From JAOABV01 sp964473505 (lineage in GTDB: Bacteria > Hydrothermota > Tepidihabitantia > Tepidihabitantales > CAIPLT01), in assembly GCA_964473505.1 (NCBI GenBank), contig CAYYPG010000008.1, positions 1-41,060 of the forward strand: DNA of 41,060 nucleotides. Reading direction: 5' to 3'. This document shows positions 34,149-41,060 of the stretch, piece after piece (position 1 is the stretch's first letter; each line of letters opens with the position of its first letter). Both the position numbers and the translations under genes were made by a program. The notes beneath the pieces are model-generated. The model searched no databases. It was not told where the DNA came from and saw only the letters and a program-made list of their open reading frames with translations.

Positions 34149-35387
34149 TCAATCTTTCTCATTTGATTTCGCAACTAAATTAAATCGCTTAAGTAAAGCA
34201 CGAATTGCTTTTTTCACATCCGTTTCTTGTAAAAAACAGGTAATCTTCGTTTCTGAACTAGTAAATGCATCAGTATGAATTTTTAGTTTATGAAGGGTCT
34301 CAAATACTCCAGAAAAAATTTCCACATCGCTCCCGATACCAGGACCAATCAAAGAAATTGAAGCCAAATTTTGGGCAATTACTAATTTTTCTGCATGGAC
34401 TAAAGTCTTGGCAGTTTCCAATACCGATTTAGCCCATGAATAATTCTCATAAGTAACAATAAATGAGAGGTCAAATTTTTTATGATAGGGAACACCATGG
34501 GCAAAAAACAATAAGGGAATTTTCGCCTCGGCTAAACGTACAATTACTTGATGCAAGCATTTAGGTAATTGCGGAACGGCTACTAAGGATAATCGGCATA
34601 AATTAGTAGTATGCGAAATTGCCCGGACAAATGCTTTTTCAGTACATTGTTGGGATAATTTGTCACTATTTATCATTGTGGCATAATCCTTTTTTAATGA
34701 TTTAATTACTAAAGGTACTTTATATTTTAATGCCAGAGCGCAGGCTCGGGGATGAAGAATCTCCGCACCTGCAGTTGTCAACTCGGACATCTCTTGATAA
34801 GATAATTGCGGAATATGTTTTACCGCAGGAAATAATTTAGGATTTTCTGTAAATACGCCTAAGACATCCTTATACAATTCGCACCGTTTGGCTTTAAGAA
34901 ATGCGGCGATGGCAACTGCGGTAACATCTGAACCGCCACGGCCTAAAGTAGTAATTTCTTTATTAATGCTTATGCCTTGAAATCCGGCAATAATAGGAAT
35001 CTTGTTTTCTTCTAAAGCCTCATATAAACGGTTTCCTTTTATTTCAATAATTCGAGCATCTGTGTGTTGCGCATCCGTAATAATCCCGACCTGCGAACCC
35101 GTAAACGAAATTGCTTCAAAACCTCGACGAGCGATGGCTAAAGAAAGTAATGCCATCGTTATCCGCTCGCCACTGGTTAATAGCATATCAATTTCTCGGC
35201 CTTTTGGGTTAGAGTTTATCTTTTGGGCTAAACTTAATAAATTATCCGTGGTATCTCCCATGGCCGAGACCACTACGACAACTTTCTGTTTAGGTGTTTT
35301 GCTCTTGACAACGACATCTGCCACTTTTTCAAGCTGCGACAGGTCTTTTATCACACTCCCACCAAATTTTTGAACTATAACTTCCAT
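34149..35387 (-). CDS. lysC: Aspartate kinase
   Basis: 412 residues, monofunctional aspartokinase. Kinase domain 1-260 with VQKFGGSVIKD, TSGERITMALLS, GFQGISINKEITTLGRGGSD and TTAGAEILHPRA; C-terminal regulatory region of two ACT domains (about 265-405) for feedback inhibition. First step from aspartate to lysine/diaminopimelate, threonine and methionine. The conserved YTDVDGV loop reads YKDVLGV here. The next genes upstream on this strand are a small frame and a class I aminotransferase, which could serve the same pathway. Confidence 0.95.
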   Translation of the reverse strand: MEVIVQKFGGSVIKDLSQLEKVADVVVKSKTPKQKVVVVVSAMGDTTDNLLSLAQKINSNPKGREIDMLLTSGERITMALLSLAIARRGFEAISFTGSQVGIITDAQHTDARIIEIKGNRLYEALEENKIPIIAGFQGISINKEITTLGRGGSDVTAVAIAAFLKAKRCELYKDVLGVFTENPKLFPAVKHIPQLSYQEMSELTTAGAEILHPRACALALKYKVPLVIKSLKKDYATMINSDKLSQQCTEKAFVRAISHTTNLCRLSLVAVPQLPKCLHQVIVRLAEAKIPLLFFAHGVPYHKKFDLSFIVTYENYSWAKSVLETAKTLVHAEKLVIAQNLASISLIGPGIGSDVEIFSGVFETLHKLKIHTDAFTSSETKITCFLQETDVKKAIRALLKRFNLVAKSNEKD

Positions 35388-35471
35388 AATTTTAATAAAC
35401 CCTGACCAATTGAGTGTATCTTATAATTTTTATCGTTATATAAAGTACAAATTCCATCTCTGCTAACGAAT

Positions 35472-35621
35472 TCAGACTAATAAATGAGTTCTAATTTTAA
35501 TGGCACTCAACATAAATGATTTCATAATTGCTAATTTATACTGATAAATACTATGTGAGCGGCTTTCATTTAATGTTTTCCATAATTTCTTTGGATTTTC
35601 TAAAAGCTCCCTTTCGGACAT
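35472..35621 (-). CDS. Possible small protein between the aminotransferase and lysC
   Basis: 49 codons, ATG to TGA, beginning MSERELLENPKKLWKTLNES. Composition is coding-like and basic. It lies on the same strand between aminotransferase and aspartate kinase, 50 nt after the former. Only AAAGAAA precedes the ATG. I recognise no family; it may be chance or a remnant. Confidence 0.3.
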   Translation of the reverse strand: MSERELLENPKKLWKTLNESRSHSIYQYKLAIMKSFMLSAIKIRTHLLV

Positions 35622-35671
35622 AGATTTTTTTTCTTTATGTTAATCCGTAATAACAATAATTGATAAAATAT

Positions 35672-36856
35672 TCACCAAGCTCTGATGCTTTCAATCCGTT
35701 TTAATGCAGTCTTTATCGTTTTCGTTGAATGGATTAAAGCAAATCTAATATATCCTTCACCATATTCACCAAATCCTATGCCCGGGGCAACCAGAATTCC
35801 TGTTTGTTGTAATAGATATGCGGTAAATGTTTTAGAATTATTTTTATATTTAGTAGTGGGAATTTTAGTCCAGAGATAAAATGTTGCCTCAGGCATTGTA
35901 GTTTGCCAGCCTAAATCCTTCAATCCTTGGGCCAACAGTTGAAGTCTTTGTTGGTAGGCTTCACGCAGTGGTTGGGATAATTTTTCTGTATGATTTAACG
36001 CAAACACTGCGGCATCTTGAATTGCGCCGAATGGTCCTGAATCAACATTTTGTTTTATCTTCAAAAGCGCTTTCAAGATATTTCTATTTCCTACAGCATA
36101 ACCTAAACGCCAACCACACATATTAAAAGTCTTGGATAAAGAATTGAATTCTACACAACATTCTTTAGCACCAGGGACTTCTAAAATACTATGTGGTGGT
36201 GCATTGTAATATATCTCCGAATAGACATTATCATTTAAGCAGTAAAAACCATATTTAAGTGCTTTATTTACTACTTCCTGATAAAACGATATTGGTGCTA
36301 CTGCGGTTGTTGGATTATTAGGATAATTCAGTACTAAAAGTTTTGCTCGTTTGTTAACCTTAATTGCATTCAATTCAGGTAAAAAATTATTTTCGGCTCG
36401 AAGGGGTAAAATAATTGGATTACCGCCGGCTAATAAAGTCTGGTTAAGATAAACTGGGTAAGACGGTGATGGAATATAGGCGATATCATCTTTATCAATC
36501 AATGCCCAGAAAAGATGACCAATACCTTCTTTAGTGCCTAAAACAATCACAACCTCGGTTTCCGGGTCGAGTTTCACATTATATCGACGTTGATACCAAT
36601 CCGCAACTGCTTGCCGGGTTTGAAAATTACCTGCATAAGTTGGATAACGATGGTTCTCTAATTTTTTTAATGCCTTTACTAATTCCGCAATGATTTTTTT
36701 ATCAGGAAAGAAAGTCGGATTACCCTCACCAAAATCAATGATTTCGTATTTGCCTTTTAATGTATACTCTGCTTTTAATCGGTCTAAATCCGCAAAAAGA
36801 TATGGCGGAATTCGATTTAACCGTGTTGCGAAAGGGAATTCCTTAGATGTTTTCAC
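35672..36856 (-). CDS. Class I/II PLP aminotransferase, diaminopimelate/alanine type
   Basis: 394 residues of fold-type I. Conserved are PTYAGNFQTRQAVADWY, the NYPNNPTTA loop, the NDNVYSE Asp/Tyr, and the PLP lysine in SLSKTFNMCGWRLGYAVGN (K242). That motif and the length resemble LL-diaminopimelate aminotransferase (DapL) and AlaC-like enzymes. Closeness to lysC favours lysine/diaminopimelate synthesis but does not prove it. It starts with GTG overlapping the stop of the PQQ-propeller gene as GTGA, so the two are translationally coupled although functionally unrelated. Confidence 0.88.
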   Translation of the reverse strand: MKTSKEFPFATRLNRIPPYLFADLDRLKAEYTLKGKYEIIDFGEGNPTFFPDKKIIAELVKALKKLENHRYPTYAGNFQTRQAVADWYQRRYNVKLDPETEVVIVLGTKEGIGHLFWALIDKDDIAYIPSPSYPVYLNQTLLAGGNPIILPLRAENNFLPELNAIKVNKRAKLLVLNYPNNPTTAVAPISFYQEVVNKALKYGFYCLNDNVYSEIYYNAPPHSILEVPGAKECCVEFNSLSKTFNMCGWRLGYAVGNRNILKALLKIKQNVDSGPFGAIQDAAVFALNHTEKLSQPLREAYQQRLQLLAQGLKDLGWQTTMPEATFYLWTKIPTTKYKNNSKTFTAYLLQQTGILVAPGIGFGEYGEGYIRFALIHSTKTIKTALKRIESIRAW

Positions 36857-38259
36857 TTTTGGTCTTTACGGCCAGTATTTTGCTGATTATAACGGACAAG
36901 TGGCCAAGCACTTTTCATTGGTGGAGCAAACCCCTGGAAAACATATAATCCTCCTTGCCACGAACCGATATAAACCGTACCATCATTATCAATAACCGGT
37001 GAGGGGCTATACATTATCTCCTTACTATCATCCGCAATCATCCATTTAAATAGCAGTTTGCCCTTAGAATTAATCACATAAAAATAACCGTCATCGGAAA
37101 CAAAATAGATGTTACCCAAAGAATCAATAGCTGGGCCTGAGAAAAAATAGTAATCAGTTTCAAATACTGGAGTGACCTCACCATAGACCTCTTTTTTATA
37201 TAAGAAACCATCTTCGGCTCCAAAATAGATGATGCCATTAGGTCCGATTGTTATTGGTCCACGAATTGCATCTTCATCTGGTGTCGGAGCAATCCATTTC
37301 AATCGGCCTTGTTTCGTGACTGCATATAAAGCACCATCAGTGCCGCCAACATAAATCGTGCCATCAGTACCAATCGCCGGCGAACCAAAGAAATAAGCTT
37401 CGTTTTCTTCAGGTGGTTTGTAGATCCATTTAATTTTACCTTTGGCCGTAAATGCATAAATTGCATCGGACGCAACATAGATTGTACCATCAGAATCGAT
37501 AACCGGCGAACCGGCAATCTCATCACCGGTCTGATAGGTCCATAATAATTTACCAGAAGCGGATACCGCATAAATTTTTCCGTCATCACAGCCAAAGTAA
37601 ATTGTGCCGTGTTTACCAATTGCCGGAGATGAATAAATGGAGTTTCCGGCTTTGAATTGCCAACGTTCCTTACCTGAAAAATCGATTGCGTACAGACGAC
37701 CATCCGTAGCAGTAATATAAATTCCATTCTTATCCACTGCTGGTGATGAATATATCGCAAAAATCGCGGAAAATTTCCATTTCGCACTACCATCAACATT
37801 TAAGGCATAAAGAGAACCATCTTCACAGGTGAGATAAATCTCTTTTTGTGGTCCGATAGCAACTGCTGAATAGGTCCCAGAATTTTGTGCATATTGCCAC
37901 TTTAATAAATTGGGAACGATATTGAGTGTCCAGGGATTTGACCACTCGCTAACATTACCTTTTTCATCTTTAACCCGAACCCGGACATTAAATGAACCCA
38001 CACTTTTGTATTGATATTTTGCAATATGGACATACCCTGAGTAAGTAAACTCACTCCACGCAGATAAATTGCCGTCACCCCAATCGAACTGATAGGAAAT
38101 TTTGTCATTATCCGCATCAGTAGTTTGCACGGTAAAATCAATCGGCATGACCGTATCACCAAAAAGTTGAGTTAAAATTGAATCCGGGGTTAACGGTGCC
38201 TGATTTTCACCAAACAAAAAACTAATAACTAATAGAAGTATGATTATGTACATTCTCAT
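36853..38259 (-). CDS. Exported PQQ-type beta-propeller protein with PKD domain
   Basis: 468 residues. Signal peptide at the start (MRMYIIILLLVISFLFGENQ), a PKD-like domain (about 20-110, YQFDWGDGNLSAWSEF ... VRVRVKDEKGNVSEWS), then repeated propeller blades of the form GTIYFGCDDGKIYAVSASGK with LLWTYQTG-like strands up to the C-terminus. It resembles BamB/outer-membrane assembly-like or surface propellers, but no cofactor ligands for a quinoprotein dehydrogenase are recognised. I start it at ATG 38259, 7 nt after AAGGAG; an in-frame ATG 23 codons upstream lacks a ribosome site. Confidence 0.85.
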   Translation of the reverse strand: MRMYIIILLLVISFLFGENQAPLTPDSILTQLFGDTVMPIDFTVQTTDADNDKISYQFDWGDGNLSAWSEFTYSGYVHIAKYQYKSVGSFNVRVRVKDEKGNVSEWSNPWTLNIVPNLLKWQYAQNSGTYSAVAIGPQKEIYLTCEDGSLYALNVDGSAKWKFSAIFAIYSSPAVDKNGIYITATDGRLYAIDFSGKERWQFKAGNSIYSSPAIGKHGTIYFGCDDGKIYAVSASGKLLWTYQTGDEIAGSPVIDSDGTIYVASDAIYAFTAKGKIKWIYKPPEENEAYFFGSPAIGTDGTIYVGGTDGALYAVTKQGRLKWIAPTPDEDAIRGPITIGPNGIIYFGAEDGFLYKKEVYGEVTPVFETDYYFFSGPAIDSLGNIYFVSDDGYFYVINSKGKLLFKWMIADDSKEIMYSPSPVIDNDGTVYIGSWQGGLYVFQGFAPPMKSAWPLVRYNQQNTGRKDQK

Positions 38260-38406
38260 ATGATAACTCCTTAAGGTATTAAAAAGAATATAAAACCTGT
38301 AATTTAGCTTACCAGAGGTGTCTTTCATAAATTTTAGTATTTATTCAATATTAAGCATTACAAAAATCATCAAGTTGGTATTTCTATGATAAACCACTTT
38401 ACTAAT

Positions 38407-38434
38407 AAATTAAATAAAATTTTTCAAAAGTCAA
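38407..38434 (-). promoter_or_regulatory. Possible promoter of the PQQ-propeller gene
   Basis: TTGACT (38429-38434), 16-nt spacer, TAATTT (38407-38412) on the minus strand. Leader about 140 nt. Confidence 0.4.
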
Positions 38435-38519
38435 TACTGATTTGTGTAACATATCTTAAAATTACTATCGGTTCTGTTAAATAGATAGACGAAAATATTT
38501 CTAACAAAATTAATTTTAA

Positions 38520-38697
38520 ATGTCTTATTGGAAAAAGAATACTATCCAGACCATAGCCCTTTTATCAATTAGGAAAAACCTTGAACTTCAACCCACAAAT
38601 TCAAGATTAATCTCAGATGTCTTATCGGACAAGAGAACACTATCCAGACAATAGCTTTTTAGTAATTTAGAAAAACATCAACTTTAGCCCACAAAAT
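38520..38697 (+). repeat. Direct repeat, two copies 97 nt apart
   Basis: Copies 38520-38599 and 38617-38697 share ATGTCTTAT-GGA, ACTATCCAGAC-ATAGC, TTAG-AAAAAC and CCCACAAA. No reading frame is shared. The function is unknown. Confidence 0.8.
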
Positions 38698-38984
38698 AAT
38701 GAGTATTTCACTTTATAAAGGTTTTAAATATTCTCTTAATCTTTAGATACGCAATGATAACTGATTCGCTGACAACAAGGCCTTTACTTCCGACCTATAT
38801 TCAAGCCGACACTCAGCACAGGCAAACTATCAGATTCTGTCATATTTGTAAACATTTGCTAAAGCAGAATAACAGTACAGTATTTCCGGTCTTGTGAAAA
38901 ACGAATGAATTGAACCAACTAAATCTGAATGATTAGTTTTATTATAAACATTGGTCAATACATTAACGGTTCTTGAAGGAGTAT

Positions 38985-39118
38985 CAAGATTTTTATGGAA
39001 ACTGTTTTTTTGCATAGGTGTGCTTTTCTTTCTAAATCATAAATAATTAAAACCTAAAAGAGGACATACTTTTTTCAACATATCGATGCTGGATTTACAC
39101 AAAATATTAGACACTACT
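38985..39118 (+). repeat. Dispersed repeat A, copy 3
   Basis: CAAGATTTTTATGGAAACTG, GCATAGGTGTGCTTTTCTTT, AGAGGACATAC, AACATATCGATGCTGGATTT and AAAATATTAGACACTAC. Same order and orientation as the other two copies. Confidence 0.75.
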
Positions 39119-39176
39119 ATTCTGGATATCTGTTTGGGAATTCAATTTAAATGTAAAACCAATTAAGAAGAATTAA

Positions 39177-39474
39177 ACAACCAAAGCAGATTATTTATTA
39201 AATCTCTCGAAAATCGTCAATAAAATTTTTACTTCAAGCAACATTCTTATTTACGATTACAATCTTGGCACCCCGGGATTATTTTATATCATTTGTAGAG
39301 TTGCTCGTAATTTTGGAATAGGTCAATTTCGTCAATGTCGGTTTGGGCGAATAACACAACTATAATATTTTTCAGAATGGTGTCTATGATTGTCTTCTCG
39401 GTAATCCCAAAATTTTTAATCAAAATATTTCTATGACTGGCTATTACTCACTCATCGTTTAGATGTTTATTGTT
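39177..39474 (+). pseudogene. Possible broken gene of unknown family
   Basis: After a stop, 62 codons are open to TAA 39363-39365 (KADYLLNLSKIVNKIF, SSNILIYDYNLGTPGLFYII, CRVARNFGIGQ). In a second frame the next stretch reads NIFQNGVYDCLLGNPKIFNQ and NISMTGYYSLIV. Neither has a start codon. The first part vaguely recalls nucleotide-sugar transferase-like N-termini; I would not assign a function. Confidence 0.25.
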
Positions 39475-40633
39475 TATATAATCTACGTATCAATTGCTCA
39501 TAATTTTTGCTTAAGGCAATATTACGACGTGCCATTACAACTTTTGCAGTGGTGATTGCTTTTTTTAATTGCCACCGTTTACCTTTGGGCCAATGAAAAT
39601 TAGGAATTGATTTTGTTGCAGTTAAAACATTGGCAAATATTCCCCAAACTGCACCAGTAGGAATCATTGTACCAATTGCGGTTTTAGTATGGTCGCCAAT
39701 AAAACAGCCGACTTTCAATTGTTGAGTATCAATTAGTTTTCTTCCGATTTTGACTTTTACAGTTGAATAATTGTTCTTTAAATCAGAATTCGTCGTTCCG
39801 GCACCGAGATTAACCCATTCGGCGATATAAGCATGTCCGAGAAAACCATAGTGATGCTTGTTGACAAAACCATGTAAGATTGACGCTTCAACTTCTCCGG
39901 AAACTCGACAATTTTCACCAATTGTTGTGCCATTACTAATTTTAGCCTGTTCAATAAGCGTATTTTTACCAACATATGCCGGGCCACTAATTATAGAAAA
40001 AGCCAGAATCCGGGCATAATCGTCAATAAAAACCGGCCCGTCTCGTAAATCGATTACCACACCAGCTTCAATTTCCGCACCATAACCGACATAGAGTTTT
40101 GCGGTATCGCCTAAAATAATTGCCTGCTGACTGATATGACCGTAAATTGCCGAATCACTAAAATCATTAATGAGTTCCTGATGATTATAAGCGATTAATT
40201 CCCAAGGATATGTTATACTCAGTGCAGACACTTTTTTGTGAGGTAATTTTAATTTCCGAATCAGCATAGTATCAAACGGAATTTTCTTGACCTCTGAATT
40301 TTTAACTCTCAAGCCAATAATCTCATTCTGCGCATTGATAAAAATTTCTTCATCACCTTTGATATTAATCGGTTCTTTGATAATGGCTCGGCCGGATAAA
40401 AACAAAGAGACATCATTCTCTGATAAAAACTCATTGACAGCAATTTGTGGATATCTTTCTTTCAGCAGTGAACTGATAATTGGGCGAACTAAAAGACCAA
40501 ATTTTTCCTTAGGATATAATCTCTGATATTTTTCTAACAAGGTAAATCGGCCACAATACAATTCCGGTACTGAACGTAAATAAACTAACGGCAGAAAATT
40601 TTGACAATACTCATCTTCATAAATATAAACCAT
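39467..40633 (-). CDS. GlmU-like sugar nucleotidyltransferase/acyltransferase family protein
   Basis: 388 residues. The N-terminus (LPLVYLRSVPELYCGRFTLL) fits the branch of putative sugar nucleotidyltransferases that replaces classical GlmU in Bacteroidetes-type and related bacteria. Its start lacks the GxGTRM loop of classical GlmU. From about 175 a left-handed beta-helix of hexapeptide repeats follows (AIILGDTAKLYVGYGAEIEAG, FGSISNG-like turns, VGCFIGDHTKTAIGTMIPTG). Likely role is UDP-GlcNAc or a related activated sugar for the envelope; substrate unproven. No ribosome site; the promoter places the transcript start at the ATG. Confidence 0.85.
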   Translation of the reverse strand: MVYIYEDEYCQNFLPLVYLRSVPELYCGRFTLLEKYQRLYPKEKFGLLVRPIISSLLKERYPQIAVNEFLSENDVSLFLSGRAIIKEPINIKGDEEIFINAQNEIIGLRVKNSEVKKIPFDTMLIRKLKLPHKKVSALSITYPWELIAYNHQELINDFSDSAIYGHISQQAIILGDTAKLYVGYGAEIEAGVVIDLRDGPVFIDDYARILAFSIISGPAYVGKNTLIEQAKISNGTTIGENCRVSGEVEASILHGFVNKHHYGFLGHAYIAEWVNLGAGTTNSDLKNNYSTVKVKIGRKLIDTQQLKVGCFIGDHTKTAIGTMIPTGAVWGIFANVLTATKSIPNFHWPKGKRWQLKKAITTAKVVMARRNIALSKNYEQLIRRLYKQ

Positions 40634-40641
40634 AATATCTT

Positions 40642-40669
40642 AGATTACTAAAAATAAAGTTAAAGTCAA
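40642..40669 (-). promoter_or_regulatory. Promoter of the GlmU-like gene, probably leaderless
   Basis: TTGACT (40664-40669), 16-nt spacer, TAATCT (40642-40647) on the minus strand. The -10 ends 8 nt before the ATG, so the RNA would start at, or one or two bases before, the start codon. No ribosome site is present. Confidence 0.6.
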
Positions 40670-40779
40670 TATACAGAAGACTTTGATAATATCCGTCTTT
40701 ATAGTATTAACCGTAATAATTTAACACAAAAGCTGATATTCAGAAAATTTGGGCAATATCCAATTTCTTTCTAATGACA

Positions 40780-41020
40780 GATAACACAATATAGTGTTCC
40801 GAATTTAATATCTCGTCAATAATAATTATCCAACAACTCTGACAAAGTCAATATTGGTTCAAAAGGCATGAAATGCAGAAACACAATTATTGGTTTTTTT
40901 TCTTGTGGGGTTCGGTGTCTCATGAGTATTTTTCAGAGATTTCACTTTGATCTCTACGCTGATGACACAACATAAGGTTCCGAATTTAATATATCTTGTC
41001 AATAATAATGTCGTTCCAAC
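40780..41020 (+). repeat. Direct repeat pair flanking repeat B copy 5
   Basis: 40780-40833 and 40961-41020 share GACACAAYATA, GTTCCGAATTTAATAT, GTCAATAATAAT and a final CCAAC. Repeat B copy 5 lies exactly between them. Either a block containing the element was duplicated, or the element sits in a tandem array that continues to the right. Confidence 0.75.
40835..40940 (-). repeat. Repeat B, copy 5
   Basis: 106 bp from AACTCTGA to TCAGAGAT, one mismatch between the arms. Contains GACAAAGTCAATATTGG and GGCATGAAATGCAGAAAC, matching copy 3 in reverse complement. Confidence 0.8.
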
Positions 41021-41060
41021 TTAGAAACCGCAACTTTAATTCCAACTTTGAAATCGCAAC
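41014..41060 (+). repeat. Start of a possible 26-bp tandem repeat at the window edge
   Basis: TTCCAACTTAGAAACCGCAA at 41014 is followed 26 nt later by TTCCAACTTTGAAATCGCAA. Two units only, cut by the window end. There is no spacer between units, so CRISPR is not indicated from what is visible. Confidence 0.5.

Noticed and set aside
41014..41060. Edge of a CRISPR array
   Set aside because: Two visible 26-bp units directly abut, with no room for a spacer. Only the sequence to the right could change this.

Overview
The window is an AT-rich chromosomal piece from an uncultivated Gram-negative bacterium. My best guess is candidate phylum WOR-3 (Stahlbacteria) or a close neighbour. The guess rests on an outer-membrane beta-barrel protein, a kelch protein with a FlgD/T9SS-like C-terminal Ig domain, a lipoprotein with an 'NPYDP' start, fermentative ferredoxin-linked metabolism, and core genes scattered singly between repeat-rich spacers. 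It is not proven. A run of 100 N at 20149-20248 marks a scaffold join, so this is probably a draft or metagenome assembly.

Layout. 1-1412 is non-coding, with dispersed repeats and gene remnants. 1413-6821 (minus) reads as one transcription unit: tRNA-Ala, pyruvoyl arginine decarboxylase, a deoxyhypusine-synthase-like enzyme, butyrate kinase, iorA and iorB. It combines agmatine/polyamine synthesis with conversion of 2-oxoacids to acyl-CoA and acyl-phosphate. 7237-7926 (plus) is a DUF72 protein. 7927-9154 holds tRNA-Val, repeats and fragments. 9155-10771 (minus) is an outer-membrane barrel with a clear promoter and terminator. 11144-16594 (minus) carries EF-G-like GTPase, ribD, ribE, a radical SAM protein and a PAP2 phosphatase. 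17177-17251 is tRNA-Pro (plus). It is followed by a decayed serine recombinase, 79-bp tandem repeats and a second degenerate array (17296-19400), which looks like the graveyard of a mobile element. 19909-26828 (minus) has surface and signalling genes: a carboxypeptidase-regulatory-domain protein, a DUF5683-like protein, a kelch protein, a PEGA Ser/Thr kinase and a sigma-54 activator. 26838-27829 is a spacer with a duplicated block and a GC-rich, foldable segment that may be an RNA gene. 27830-28849 (plus) is a lipoprotein. 29013-38259 (minus) has lipB, lpdA, DUF366, DUF4416, scpB, lysC, a class I aminotransferase and a PQQ/PKD protein. 39467-40633 (minus) is a GlmU-like sugar-nucleotide protein. 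The right edge is repeats again.

Regulation. Several promoters share TTGACA/T, a 16-nt spacer and a TATAAT-like -10. At two genes (27830 and 40633) the predicted transcript starts at or within a base or so of the start codon and no ribosome site is visible, suggesting leaderless mRNAs.

The most unusual items are: a family of about 104-bp elements with 8-bp inverted ends, two of which differ by a compensated base pair; the foldable GC-rich segment at 27376-27530 with a 24-bp perfect palindrome; the EF-G-like GTPase whose guanine-specificity motif reads NKLR instead of NKxD; the broken serine recombinase beside tRNA-Pro; and the N-gap whose edges rejoin in frame. I found no CRISPR array, rRNA, intact transposase or recognisable defence system.
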